Made by a program: the position numbers and the translations under genes | From: Paenibacillus tundrae | GTDB lineage: Bacteria; Bacillota; Bacilli; Paenibacillales; Paenibacillaceae | DNA length: 64,000 nt | Direction: 5' to 3' | Assembly (NCBI RefSeq): GCF_036884255.1 | Contig: NZ_CP145605.1 | Coordinates: 2,294,001 to 2,358,000 of the forward strand | Notes under the pieces: generated by a model | The model's database searches: none | Seen by the model: the letters and a program-made list of their open reading frames with translations, nothing else | What the model was told of the DNA's origin: nothing | Shown: piece by piece, positions 26,383 to 35,359 of the stretch | Layout of the letters: the number at the start of each line of letters is the position of its first letter | Position numbering within the stretch: position 1 is the stretch's first letter

Positions 26383-27261
26383 ATGTATCATAAAACGAGA
26401 TCATATCGCGTGTTTAACGTTATCAATATTTGCTTTCTACTGTTAGTTGCCATCATGTGTATCGTCCCGATGATTCACGTACTGGCAGTCTCCTTTAGTA
26501 ATAAAGCTGCTGCGGATGCTAACCTGGTCAGTCTCTGGCCAGTAGGCTTCTCGCTTGAAGCTTACAAAAAGACCATGAATAATCCCATATTCTTGAACTC
26601 TCTCTGGATTTCACTGCTTCGTACCGTGATTGGTACAGCGATTACCTTGCTGATTACGTTCTTGGCAGCCTATCCGTTGTCTAAAGAAAACAGTGAATTC
26701 AAAGGCAGAACGATCTATTCCTGGATTTTTGTATTCAGTATGATTTTCAACGGTGGACTGGTTCCATTCTACATGGTTATCCAAAAGATCGGATTGATGG
26801 ATTCCTTCTGGGTGCTGGTACTCCCAGGTGCAGTAAACACATTCCTTGTCATCTTGATGCTGAACTTTTTCCGTGGTATTCCAAAAGAGCTGGAGGAAGC
26901 AGCACTGATGGACGGAGCGAACCATTTTAGAACATTGTTCAGTATCTTCCTGCCGATCTCCATGCCGTCGATCGCAACTATTGCATTGTTCAGTATGGTA
27001 TTTCACTGGAATTCCTGGTTTGACGGTTTGTTGTATATGAACAATGCCAAGGATTACCCGCTGGCTACATTCATGCAGACCGTTATTATCAAGCGTGATA
27101 TGAGTACGATGGCGATGAATCCGAAAGAACTGGAAACGATCTCTCAGACAACGGTAAGAGCTGCACAGATTTTCATTGGTAGTGCGCCGATTCTGATCGT
27201 GTATCCTTTCTTGCAGCGCTTCTTTGTTAAAGGTATGACACTGGGCTCAGTTAAAGGCTGA
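26383..27261 (+). CDS. ABC transporter permease, LplC type (module 2)
   Basis: A 292-aa partner permease with six membrane segments, an EAA loop E-A-A-L-M-D-G-A-N-H-F-R near residue 170 and the typical C-terminus Q-R-F-F-V-K-G-M-T-L-G-S-V-K-G. AGAAGGAAGGG precedes the ATG. It ends 40 bp before the galactanase start, so import and hydrolysis genes are probably one transcript. Confidence 0.92.
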   Translation: MYHKTRSYRVFNVINICFLLLVAIMCIVPMIHVLAVSFSNKAAADANLVSLWPVGFSLEAYKKTMNNPIFLNSLWISLLRTVIGTAITLLITFLAAYPLSKENSEFKGRTIYSWIFVFSMIFNGGLVPFYMVIQKIGLMDSFWVLVLPGAVNTFLVILMLNFFRGIPKELEEAALMDGANHFRTLFSIFLPISMPSIATIALFSMVFHWNSWFDGLLYMNNAKDYPLATFMQTVIIKRDMSTMAMNPKELETISQTTVRAAQIFIGSAPILIVYPFLQRFFVKGMTLGSVKG

Positions 27262-27301
27262 GCTCAGAACGTAATTACTTCGTTCAATGGAGGTTGATCG
27301 T

Positions 27302-28381
27302 GTGAATAACCGGTATAACGGACCATTCATTCTTGGAATGGATGTGTCATTTATGGATGAGATCGAACAGCATGGAGGCAGTTTTAGTGATGTAGATGGT
27401 AAGGAACAAGATCTGTTGTCTATTTTGAAACATAACGATACCAATGCCATTCGACTGCGGATCTGGAATGATCCGGCTGGTGGCTTCTGTAACCTAGAGC
27501 GAACAGTCGCTGTAGCCAAACGTATTAAGGCTCATGGGCTTCAATTTTTGCTTGATTTCCATTATTCAGACCGTTGGGCTGATCCGGCTAACCAGTGGAA
27601 GCCGAAGGCATGGGAGGAGCTGTCTTATGAAGAGCTTCAACGTGCGGTGTGTAACTATACGGCAGAGGTATTACGAACGCTGAAGGAGCACGATGCATTG
27701 CCGGATATGGTGCAGGTAGGTAACGAGATCACGCCTGGTATGCTGTGGGATGAGGGTCGAGTAGGTGGAGAGGAACATGATACCGATGAACAATGGGAAC
27801 GCTTTGCAGGGCTTGTGAAGTATGGTATCGCTGCCGTGAAATCGATCGATTCAGATATTAATATAATGATCCACATTGATCGTGGCGGTGATAATGCTGA
27901 GAGCGTCAAGTTCTATGATCGCTTTGAAGCGCTCGGTGTAGAGTTTGATACCATTGGTCTCTCTTACTATCCTTGGTGGCATGGCACACTCGACGCATTG
28001 AAGGAGAATATGCATGATCTGGCGAAACGTTATGGTAAAGAAATTGTCGTTGTAGAAACCGCTTACCCATGGACGTTAGAAGAGCTTGAAGGTCATGAGT
28101 GGATTATGAGACAGGAAGATATGCTGTTGCCTGAGTACCCAGCGACCGTTGAAGGTCAACGTCGTTATCTGAGAGATATGTTGCAGATTATTCGCGAAGT
28201 ACCCGGTGGCTTAGGTGTCGGATTCTACTATTGGGAGCCGGCATGGATTCCTAGTAAACCCGAATGGTCGGTTGGACATGCGAATAACTGGGCGAACTTA
28301 GCGATGTTTGACTACAAAGGACGTAAGTTGGAATCGTTTGCAGCATTAACGGATGGTCAAGATACATTAATAACTAAATAG
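27302..28381 (+). CDS. ganB: GH53 endo-beta-1,4-galactanase without signal peptide
   Basis: A 359-aa enzyme that hydrolyses beta-1,4-galactan chains (arabinogalactan type I). GH53 features: L-G-M-D-V-S-F near residue 10, N-A-I-R-L-R-I-W-N near 46, D-F-H-Y-S-D-R-W-A-D-P near 85, the acid/base Glu near residue 142 in V-G-N-E-I-T-P-G, and the nucleophile Glu near 252 in V-V-V-E-T-A-Y-P-W. The frame opens at ATG 27287, but that codon lies inside the TGGAGG ribosome site; GTG 27302 is eight bases beyond it. Either start gives a hydrophilic N-terminus with no signal peptide, whereas B. subtilis GanB is secreted. It therefore probably acts in the cytoplasm on imported oligosaccharides. Confidence 0.9.
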   Translation: MNNRYNGPFILGMDVSFMDEIEQHGGSFSDVDGKEQDLLSILKHNDTNAIRLRIWNDPAGGFCNLERTVAVAKRIKAHGLQFLLDFHYSDRWADPANQWKPKAWEELSYEELQRAVCNYTAEVLRTLKEHDALPDMVQVGNEITPGMLWDEGRVGGEEHDTDEQWERFAGLVKYGIAAVKSIDSDINIMIHIDRGGDNAESVKFYDRFEALGVEFDTIGLSYYPWWHGTLDALKENMHDLAKRYGKEIVVVETAYPWTLEELEGHEWIMRQEDMLLPEYPATVEGQRRYLRDMLQIIREVPGGLGVGFYYWEPAWIPSKPEWSVGHANNWANLAMFDYKGRKLESFAALTDGQDTLITK

Positions 28382-28447
28382 TGTATAGCTACAGTTTGAA
28401 CAGAGTTATCACAACAATAGATTACATCATTAAAGGAGTTTTTCCCT

Positions 28448-30520
28448 ATGACATACAAATTTCCACCTGTAAGCTCGAAAGCACCACACATGCTTCACGG
28501 AGCAGACTACAATCCGGAGCAGTGGCTTCGTTACCCTGAGATCCTTGAAGAGGATATTCGCTTGATGAAGCTTGCCAAATGTAATGTGATGTCCATCGGC
28601 ATTTTCTCTTGGGTATCCCTTGAACCGGAAGAGGGCGTATACACGTTCGAATGGCTTGATCAAGTATTGGATCGTTTTGCGGCAAACGGCATCTATGCTT
28701 TTCTAGCAACACCAAGCGGAGCGAGACCGGCTTGGATGTCTGCTAAGTATCCAGAGGTGCTGCGTGTGTCCGAGAACCGTGTTCGTAATCTTCATGGTTT
28801 CCGTCACAATCATTGTTATACTTCACCGGTTTATCGGGAAAAGGTGACTGCAATCAACTCCAAGCTTGCTGAGCGTTATTCGGATCATCCGGCAGTGATT
28901 GGTTGGCATATTTCCAATGAATTCGGTGGGGATTGCCATTGTGATTACTGTCAAGCAGCATTCCGCGAATGGGTTCAGAACAAATATACAACGCTCGATG
29001 AGCTTAATCATGCATGGTGGACTACATTTTGGAGTCATACCATCACAGATTGGAGTCAAGTTGAGTCTCCTGCTCCACATGGGGAGACACAGGTACATGC
29101 CATGAATCTGGACTGGCGCCGCTTTGTGACAGACCAGACAGCAAACTTTATCGTTCACGAAACTAAACCTTTGAAAGCTAAAAATCCGGATTTACCGGTT
29201 ACAACCAACCTGATGGAGTTTTACGGTGGATTGAACTACTGGAAATTTGCCGATATTCTGGACTTCCTCTCCTGGGATAGTTACCCGACATGGCATGACG
29301 CGGATGAAGATGGCAAACAAGCATCCAGAATCGCGATGATGCATGATATCGTTCGTTCCATTAAAGGTGGACAACCATTCTTGTTAATGGAAAGCACACC
29401 TAGCTCAACGAACTGGCAAGAAGTGAGTAAGCTGAAACGTCCAGGTATGCACCTGTTATCTTCATTACAGGCTGTAGCGCACGGATCAGACAGCGTGCAG
29501 TACTTCCAATGGAGAAAGAGCCGGGGTTCTAGTGAGAAGCTACATGGTGCAGTGGTAGATCATGTTGGAACGGAGCATACACGCGTATTCCAAGATGTGA
29601 CTGACGTAGGTACAGCACTAGAAGGCATGGAGGCGATTGTTGGAACAGCGGTTCCGGCAGAAGTAGCCATTATCTTCGATTGGGAAAATCGCTGGGCGGT
29701 TAACGATTCACAGGGACCGCGCAATATCGGTGTGAAGTACGAGCAGACGGTGGAAGCGCATTACGAAGCGTTCTGGAAAAAGGGAGTCGCTGTAGACGTT
29801 ATCGATATGGATGCAGACCTCTCCAAATACAAATTGCTTGTTGCACCAATGCTTTACTTGATGAGAGAAGGCGTTGGAGAGCGCATCGAGAAGTTTGTTG
29901 AAAATGGCGGAACCTTTGTGGCAACGTACTGGTCCGGCATTGTAAACGAGAATGATCTATGCTTCTTGGGTGGATTCCCAGGTCCGCTTCGCAAAACGCT
30001 GGGCATCTGGTCAGAGGAAATTGATGGATTACATGATCGTGAACTTAACGGAATTATTCCAGAGAAGGGGAATGAGCTTAAGCTGAACACAGAGTATGAT
30101 GCAATTGAGCTGTGTGACCTTATTCATCTGGAAGGTGCAGAGTCCCTCGCCACGTATCGTTCTGACTTCTACGCAGGACGTCCTGCATTGACAGTTAATC
30201 GTCTCGGATCAGGTAAGGCATATTATATGGCGGCACGTCTGAAAGCACCATTTTATGATGATTTCTACGGTAGCTTGATTCATGATCTGAACATTGAACG
30301 TGGATTGCAAACAGAGCTTCCAGCAGGAACCACTGCTCATACTCGAACCGATGGAACAGCAGATTATGTGTTTGTGCAAAACTATACATCGGAAACGAAA
30401 CAAGTGGAACTGGACGATCAGTCCTATACCGATCTGCTTCGTGGAGAAGCGGTTCCGGCGCAAATCACACTGCAACCGTATGATATCCGTGTATTGCGCA
30501 GAGCTGTAGAGCGTAAATAA
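28448..30520 (+). CDS. ganA: GH42 beta-galactosidase
   Basis: A 690-aa cytoplasmic enzyme releasing galactose from beta-1,4-galacto-oligosaccharides. The start M-L-H-G-A-D-Y-N-P-E-Q-W, the acid/base Glu near residue 158 in H-I-S-N-E-F-G-G and the nucleophile Glu near 315 in L-L-M-E-S-T-P-S-S-T-N-W are diagnostic. Four Cys (one in H-N-H-C-Y, three in D-C-H-C-D-Y-C) match the zinc cluster of GH42 enzymes. Domain order is A (TIM barrel, 1-400), B (trimerisation, 400-620) and C (small beta domain). The sequence tracks B. subtilis GanA closely. AAAGGAG precedes the ATG by 9 bases. It is the last gene of module 2 and works after the GH53 enzyme. Confidence 0.95.
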   Translation: MTYKFPPVSSKAPHMLHGADYNPEQWLRYPEILEEDIRLMKLAKCNVMSIGIFSWVSLEPEEGVYTFEWLDQVLDRFAANGIYAFLATPSGARPAWMSAKYPEVLRVSENRVRNLHGFRHNHCYTSPVYREKVTAINSKLAERYSDHPAVIGWHISNEFGGDCHCDYCQAAFREWVQNKYTTLDELNHAWWTTFWSHTITDWSQVESPAPHGETQVHAMNLDWRRFVTDQTANFIVHETKPLKAKNPDLPVTTNLMEFYGGLNYWKFADILDFLSWDSYPTWHDADEDGKQASRIAMMHDIVRSIKGGQPFLLMESTPSSTNWQEVSKLKRPGMHLLSSLQAVAHGSDSVQYFQWRKSRGSSEKLHGAVVDHVGTEHTRVFQDVTDVGTALEGMEAIVGTAVPAEVAIIFDWENRWAVNDSQGPRNIGVKYEQTVEAHYEAFWKKGVAVDVIDMDADLSKYKLLVAPMLYLMREGVGERIEKFVENGGTFVATYWSGIVNENDLCFLGGFPGPLRKTLGIWSEEIDGLHDRELNGIIPEKGNELKLNTEYDAIELCDLIHLEGAESLATYRSDFYAGRPALTVNRLGSGKAYYMAARLKAPFYDDFYGSLIHDLNIERGLQTELPAGTTAHTRTDGTADYVFVQNYTSETKQVELDDQSYTDLLRGEAVPAQITLQPYDIRVLRRAVERK

Positions 30521-30540
30521 AAATATCCATCTTATCAAGG

Positions 30541-30580
30541 CCGCCTTGAACGTCGCTTAGACGTGCAGGGTGGTTTTTTT
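30541..30580 (+). terminator. Terminator after ganA
   Basis: Stem ccgccttg...cagggtgg with an inner ACGTC-gctta-GACGT hairpin, then seven T residues. Confidence 0.85.
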
Positions 30581-30737
30581 GCATGGGTTAGGTTAGTCGG
30601 TGATCACAAGGGTATATTCATAAGGCCAATGAACCCTTTTAGACTTTTTCTGGGTAAGATAAAGGAAAAGAGTGCATGTGCAGCGAAGAGAAAAAGGTAA
30701 CATGCAACTCAAGACTTACAGTCTGGGAGGAATTGGA

Positions 30738-32177
30738 ATGAATCAAAGAAATCTAGATGGCAACAGCATTATTATTCGGCTGGAAATGACAACGAAAGAT
30801 ATCAAGTTTGGCGAAGTGGCATCGGCCATCTCGGAAGCTGGCGGAGACATCATTGCCATTGACGTGATTTCAACGAACCAGGATGTTAGTGTCCGTGACT
30901 TAACTGTGGCCGTAACTGATTCACAGGATAACAGCAAAATTATAGACGCGGTACGCGAGCTAAAAGGCGTATCCATCGTTAACGTATCAGATCGAACATT
31001 CCTCTTACATCTGGGAGGTAAGATTGAGGTAACTCCGAAAACACCGATTCATAACCGGGAGGATCTGTCCCGTGTGTATACACCTGATGTGGCTCGTGTG
31101 TGCTCAGCCATTGCGGATGAGCCAGGCAAGGCCTTTTCACTAACAATTAAGCGTAACACTGTAGCAGTTGTATCGGATGGAAGTGCTGTTCTTGGTCTTG
31201 GCAATATTGGCCCGCGTGCCGCAATGCCTGTAATGGAAGGTAAGGCGATGTTATTCAAACAATTCGCTGGTGTGGATGCTTTTCCAATATGCCTAGATAC
31301 GCAGGATACCGAGGAGATCATTCGAACTGTGAAAGCGATATCACCAGCATTCGGTGGTATTAATCTGGAGGACATTTCCTCACCGCGGTGCTTCGAAATT
31401 GAACGCCGCTTGAACGAGGAGTTGGATATTCCTGTTTTTCATGATGACCAGCATGGCACAGCAGTTGTGCTATACGCTGGATTGATCAATGCACTGAAAT
31501 TGGTCGGAAAGTCGATTACGGATGTGAAGATCGTTGTATGTGGTATTGGTGCGGCAGGCGTGGCTTGTAGCAATATTTTGTTGTCCGCAGGGGCTAATCG
31601 ACTAATTGGCGTAGATCGTGAAGGTGCTCTTGTACGCACCCAGACATATGAGAGTGAGGTCTGGAGCGACTACGCTGCTCGAACGAATCCGGAGCTTGAG
31701 ACAGGCTCTCTGCGTGACGTTATCCGTGATGCAGATGTATTTATTGGTCTCTCACGAGGCAATCTGCTATCTAGGGAAGATGTACAATCGATGGCAGCAG
31801 ATCCAATCGTTTTTGCCATGGCGAATCCTGTACCAGAGATTATGCCTGCTGAGGTGGAGGATATCGTAGCCGTGATGGCGACAGGACGTTCGGATTACCC
31901 GAATCAGATCAATAACGTGCTGTGCTTCCCGGGAATGTTCAGAGCTGTGCTGGATTGCCGTGCGACAGAGATCAATGAGGAGATGAAGTTAGCTGCGGCG
32001 AAGGCCATTGCTGCTGCGATCTCCGATGAAGAGCGTTCTCGCTATTATATTATCCCAAGTGTGTTTAACGACAAAGTTGTCAAGGCGATGCGTAATCGTG
32101 TGGTCGAGGCGGCGGTAAAAACAAGTGTGGCTCGTCGTGTACCACGGGAACAAACGCGTGAAAGCGAGGAATTGTAA
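30738..32177 (+). CDS. NAD(P)-dependent malic enzyme with N-terminal ACT domain
   Basis: A 479-aa enzyme converting malate to pyruvate and CO2. Residues 1-85 form an ACT regulatory domain (I-I-I-R-L-E-M-T, A-G-G-D-I-I-A-I-D-V). The malic domain follows with Y-T-P-D-V-A-R-V near residue 111, S-D-G-S-A-V-L-G-L-G near 152, the metal-site E-D-I-S-S-P-R near 213 and F-H-D-D-Q-H-G-T-A near 233, then a Rossmann domain with G-I-G-A-A-G-V-A near 271. The frame opens at 30672, but ATG 30738 has GGGAGGA seven bases upstream. The next gene begins one base after the stop. The ACT domain suggests control by an amino acid (inference). Confidence 0.93.
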   Translation: MNQRNLDGNSIIIRLEMTTKDIKFGEVASAISEAGGDIIAIDVISTNQDVSVRDLTVAVTDSQDNSKIIDAVRELKGVSIVNVSDRTFLLHLGGKIEVTPKTPIHNREDLSRVYTPDVARVCSAIADEPGKAFSLTIKRNTVAVVSDGSAVLGLGNIGPRAAMPVMEGKAMLFKQFAGVDAFPICLDTQDTEEIIRTVKAISPAFGGINLEDISSPRCFEIERRLNEELDIPVFHDDQHGTAVVLYAGLINALKLVGKSITDVKIVVCGIGAAGVACSNILLSAGANRLIGVDREGALVRTQTYESEVWSDYAARTNPELETGSLRDVIRDADVFIGLSRGNLLSREDVQSMAADPIVFAMANPVPEIMPAEVEDIVAVMATGRSDYPNQINNVLCFPGMFRAVLDCRATEINEEMKLAAAKAIAAAISDEERSRYYIIPSVFNDKVVKAMRNRVVEAAVKTSVARRVPREQTRESEEL

Positions 32178-32178
32178 G

Positions 32179-32913
32179 ATGGGTGAGCATGCTTCTGAGC
32201 GCTCTACAGCAAATCTGCAGGATTCAGGTATGAACCATCAGAACGATGGCATGCGGGTTGGCGAGGGAATTCTTCAAGCCGCGCGTACCTTTGTTCAGGC
32301 AGATTTAGCAGAACATGCGGATGGCCATGACTGGTCTCATATTGAGCGGGTCACTGCTCTGGGGGTAGAGATTGCTCATCGGATGGGAGCAGATCCATTT
32401 ATCGTGGAACTCGCAGCGTTACTGCATGATGTGCCTGATGAGAAGCTGAATGCAAGCTTGGAGGCTGGCATGGCGAAGCTGCACGCATGGCTGGATACAC
32501 AGCCGCTTGAGGCAAGTACACGCGATACGGTCGTGAACATTATCAGTACGATCTCTTACGCAGGTGGACAACGCCCTGAAGTCTCCAGCTTAGAGGCTCA
32601 GGTTGTACAAGATGCAGATCGTCTCGATGCGCTAGGAGCAATCGGGATTGCCCGTGCTTTTTCATTTGGCGGTTCCAGAGGACGGCTGATGTATGATCCT
32701 ACCCTTCCCCCACGGGAACAGATGACACGGGAGGAATATCGCAATGGGCGCAGCACAACGATTAACCACTTTTACGAGAAACTGTTTAAGCTGAAGGATC
32801 TTATGAATACATCATATGGTAAAGAGCTGGCGGAGGAACGACATGCTTATATGGTGCAATTCGTAGAACAGTTCAAACGTGAATGGGAAGGAACCGATAA
32901 AGACAACGTATAA
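32179..32913 (+). CDS. HD-domain phosphohydrolase (YedJ-like)
   Basis: A 244-aa metal-dependent phosphohydrolase. The HD site is visible as H-D-W-S-H near residue 50, A-A-L-L-H-D-V near 76 and D-A-D-R-L-D near 140. The conserved F-G-G-S-R-G-R near 160 and N-H-F-Y-E-K-L-F-K-L near 196 are typical of the YedJ-type branch. ATG 32179 is one base after the malic enzyme stop, with GAGGAA seven bases away, so the two genes are coupled. The frame also extends upstream into the malic enzyme, which is ignored. The phosphorylated substrate is unknown. Confidence 0.85.
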   Translation: MGEHASERSTANLQDSGMNHQNDGMRVGEGILQAARTFVQADLAEHADGHDWSHIERVTALGVEIAHRMGADPFIVELAALLHDVPDEKLNASLEAGMAKLHAWLDTQPLEASTRDTVVNIISTISYAGGQRPEVSSLEAQVVQDADRLDALGAIGIARAFSFGGSRGRLMYDPTLPPREQMTREEYRNGRSTTINHFYEKLFKLKDLMNTSYGKELAEERHAYMVQFVEQFKREWEGTDKDNV

Positions 32914-32959
32914 GCAGCGTATCCTACATCAATTTGGGGGATAACATGAAAATAGCATG

Positions 32960-33000
32960 AATAGACCGTTACCTCTCCCGCAGAGTGCGGTCTATTCTTG
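32960..33000 (+). terminator. Hairpin after the HD-domain gene, probable terminator
   Basis: AATAGACCG pairs perfectly with CGGTCTATT around a 19-base loop that can fold further (ctct.../aga). The tail attcttgttg is a poor T tract, so termination may be partial. Confidence 0.55.
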
Positions 33001-33217
33001 TTGCAATGGATTGAGGAGGAGTCAAAATCGCTTCTCTCCTTCGGATTAGTGTGTATGAATGCACTTTCGAATAGCACAGACTACATATTCCGTGGTACAA
33101 TGAATCGTTCTTGTGAGAATATGACATGAAACTAAAGATCAATACAATGAAATACGGGGTAATAATGATTAATAATGCAGTTTACAGAAAAGATAGGTTA
33201 GGTAAGGAGGGGTTGCC

Positions 33218-34282
33218 GTGTCGTTCGGAGCACGAGTGCTTAAGACAGGGATTGCGGTAACGCTTGCTCTGTACCTCAGTATGTTTCTTAACCCGCAGTC
33301 GCCTGTGCCGGCTGCGATCGCGGCAATTTTTGCCATGCAGCCATCCATTTATCGATCATGGAAATACTTCTTGGATCAGTTGCAGACAACAACACTTGGT
33401 GCCATTGTTGCCCTACTTGGTGGTATGGTTCTGTCCAATGAACCCATAGCGGTTGGGTTGATTATTGTGCTCGTCATCATGATCTGTCTTAAGCTGAACA
33501 TGGGCGAAACCGTTGGTCTGACATTGGTTACCGTTGTTTCCATTATGGAAGCTTCGGGAGATTGGCATTTTGCACTGAATCGGTTTCTCTTAACGCTTAT
33601 TGGTATCGTGTCAGCCTTCCTCATCAACATTACAGTCTTTCCTCCCAAACCGAAGGTGCAGTTTGTGAAACAGATTCAGAATGTATTTAACAGCATGTCG
33701 CTCTTGCTACGAACGTCGATCTCAGATGAGATTAAGGAAGCTGTATTCCGAGACGAGAAGAGCAATTTGGGAGGCTCCATTAAATCCCTGTCAGATAAGT
33801 ACAATTTGTTTGAAGAAGAACAGAAGAAGATGAAACGCTCGAAGTTCAGTCAGACCCGCCAAATGGTTGTGTATAAGCAGATGTTACTGAGTCTGCAAAA
33901 GGGTTATGAAGTATTGGACTCGGTTGAACGTCACTATTTCCAAGCACAGCGAAGCCCTGAGTTGGATCGTTTCTTCGATACGCACTTGGAGAGATTGATT
34001 AAATTTCACGAGCACGCACTTCTCAAATTCGAAGATAAGCTGAAGCCTAATGGTGAAGAGGCGGAGCAATTTATTTTGGACAATGATCATTTTATGGAGC
34101 AAGCGATCACGGAGTTTGATGTTGACCAGAACGGCATGCTTCGACTGTCCATTGTTGCTGCGGCAATCTATGATTATGGCTATCAGCTGGAGCGCCTCAA
34201 CCGCCTTGCTGATCATGTACACAGTGGCAGTGATGATAAGGATTCACAGGATCATATCCTGAATTGGATTAAGTGGCCATAA
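33218..34282 (+). CDS. ArAE-family membrane protein (DUF939, aromatic acid exporter-like)
   Basis: A 354-aa protein. Residues 1-145 contain about five hydrophobic helices, with the family-like start V-L-K-T-G-I-A-V-T-L-A and the central A-A-I-A-A-I-F-A-M-Q-P-S. Residues 150-354 are a soluble, charged, largely helical cytoplasmic domain that includes a Lys/Glu-rich coiled-coil-like stretch near 195-210. This resembles Bacillus YqjA/YgaE-type proteins, half-size relatives of the aromatic acid exporters. GTAAGGAGGGG precedes the GTG start. Export function is only inferred from the family. A terminator follows. Confidence 0.8.
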   Translation: MSFGARVLKTGIAVTLALYLSMFLNPQSPVPAAIAAIFAMQPSIYRSWKYFLDQLQTTTLGAIVALLGGMVLSNEPIAVGLIIVLVIMICLKLNMGETVGLTLVTVVSIMEASGDWHFALNRFLLTLIGIVSAFLINITVFPPKPKVQFVKQIQNVFNSMSLLLRTSISDEIKEAVFRDEKSNLGGSIKSLSDKYNLFEEEQKKMKRSKFSQTRQMVVYKQMLLSLQKGYEVLDSVERHYFQAQRSPELDRFFDTHLERLIKFHEHALLKFEDKLKPNGEEAEQFILDNDHFMEQAITEFDVDQNGMLRLSIVAAAIYDYGYQLERLNRLADHVHSGSDDKDSQDHILNWIKWP

Positions 34283-34331
34283 CAGTGAATTGCAGTTGGC
34301 GGCATACTCATATACAATAGAACCACAACTT

Positions 34332-34361
34332 AGCCCGGGCAGTCTTGTCCGGGTTATTTTG
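34332..34361 (+). terminator. Terminator after the ArAE-family gene
   Basis: A ten-pair stem agcccgggca/tgtccgggtt around a gtct loop, followed by attttgtt. Confidence 0.65.
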
Positions 34362-34387
34362 TTGCAGGTATTCAAACATTTTTTTAT

Positions 34388-34482
34388 TATAAGTGCGTTC
34401 AAAATTCTAACCCCTTATTCGATGCTGAGATGCCACCAAGCACCTTCGTAATCAAAAGTGGACTTTCGGAACTGCCTCTATA
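34388..34482 (-). repeat. Short copy F of the dispersed foldback repeat
   Basis: On the minus strand this 95-bp unit begins TATAGAGGCAGTTCCGAAAG and shares the tcc-ctttTGATTACGAAGG core, the GTGC...GGCATCTCAGC hairpin and atCGAATA with copies C-E. It then skips to a right end whose reverse complement is TATAAGTGCGTTCAAAATTC. Both ends therefore look like TATA(A/G)AG-G---GTTC, and the unit is a complete but shorter variant. Its outer edge supplies a TATAAT hexamer (34479-34484) 18 bp before the next ATG. Confidence 0.75.
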
Positions 34483-34501
34483 ATGAACTGAAGGAGATAT
34501 T

Positions 34502-34969
34502 ATGACTTCAATAATAACAGAACTTAACCCTGAATTAATGCAGTGGTTCGATGGGCAGCATTTACAACATAAAAAACATGAAGCCATGCAGCTACTAACC
34601 GTTTCAGAAGATGCATGGCCACATCAAGCTATGATTAGTGTGGGGGAACTGGTTGCGATAAGTCCAACCGTGCTGAGAGTTGCATTGTGGTCTGGCACGC
34701 AGACAAGCCAAAATATGGAGCGGACAGGCAAGGCTACTTTGATGGCCATTATAGATCATCAGTTGTTAACCATTCGACTGACGTTACGTGCGCTTCCTCC
34801 CTTACCTGAGTCTGTTCATCCAAGGGATCGCTATGAAGGTGAGATAAGGAATATTCGTGTAGATCATGCACCTTACGCGGATATCACTTCCGGGATTACC
34901 TTTCAATTGAAGGATGAGCCTGGCACATTAAAGCGGTGGGAAGAGACAATTGCAGAGTTGCGACTATGA
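34502..34969 (+). CDS. Pyridoxamine 5'-phosphate oxidase-like (FMN split-barrel) protein
   Basis: A 155-aa protein that looks like the split-barrel flavin-binding fold: Q-L-L-T-V-S-E-D-A-W-P-H-Q-A-M near residues 30-45, then L-R-V-A-L-W-S-G-T-Q-T-S-Q-N near 60-74 and K-A-T-L-M-A-I-I near 80, the usual strand-loop pattern around the phosphate site. The family includes PNPOx-like and heme-degrading proteins; which one is not clear. GAAGGAGATATT precedes the ATG. The IS3 element inserted exactly over its stop codon, yet the 3-bp duplication keeps TGA intact, so the protein is unchanged. A repeat copy lies just upstream. Confidence 0.6.
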   Translation: MTSIITELNPELMQWFDGQHLQHKKHEAMQLLTVSEDAWPHQAMISVGELVAISPTVLRVALWSGTQTSQNMERTGKATLMAIIDHQLLTIRLTLRALPPLPESVHPRDRYEGEIRNIRVDHAPYADITSGITFQLKDEPGTLKRWEETIAELRL

Positions 34970-35041
34970 ATGGAGCTAGAATAAAAAGTGGACACCCAAT
35001 AACGGACAGAAGGATAATAAGGCTAACGGAGGTGTGTCCAC

Positions 35042-35359
35042 ATGGGAGAACAGCGGCAACGATACAATGAAGAATTTAAGAAACAAACGGTAAAATTTAT
35101 CCAAGAACAGACCAAGACACTCGGAGACTTGGCAGAAGAACTCAACATTCCAAAAAGTACATTACACCAGTGGATGGGCAAGTATCGCGAACTTAAACAT
35201 GAGCCCGTAGCTAGCGTAGATCGAGTGAAAGAACTGGAAGCAGAGCTTAAAGAAATGCGCCGGTTACTTCAAGAGAAAGAGCATACGCTTGCGGACACGC
35301 AAGAGGAACTGGCTATTGTAAAAAAAGCAGTGCACATCTTCAGCAAACCAAAGAGCTAA
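35042..35359 (+). CDS. IS3-family transposase OrfA
   Basis: A 105-aa DNA-binding subunit. The N-terminal helix-turn-helix is Y-N-E-E-F-K-K-Q-T-V-K-F, then L-A-E-E-L-N-I-P-K-S-T-L-H-Q-W near residues 36-50. A leucine-zipper-like coiled coil follows (V-K-E-L-E-A-E-L-K-E-M-R-R-L-L) near 62-76. GGAGGTGTG precedes the ATG. The run of seven A at 35320-35326, reading GTA-AAA-AAA-GC in frame, is the expected slippery site for -1 frameshifting into orfB. OrfA alone usually acts as a regulator of transposition. Confidence 0.93.
   Translation: MGEQRQRYNEEFKKQTVKFIQEQTKTLGDLAEELNIPKSTLHQWMGKYRELKHEPVASVDRVKELEAELKEMRRLLQEKEHTLADTQEELAIVKKAVHIFSKPKS

Noticed and set aside
30672..30737. Upstream extension of the malic enzyme frame
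   Set aside because: No ribosome site at 30672, while ATG 30738 has a good one and begins the ACT domain correctly.
32125..32178. Upstream extension of the HD-domain frame into the malic enzyme gene
   Set aside because: It overlaps well-supported coding sequence in another frame; ATG 32179 has its own ribosome site.
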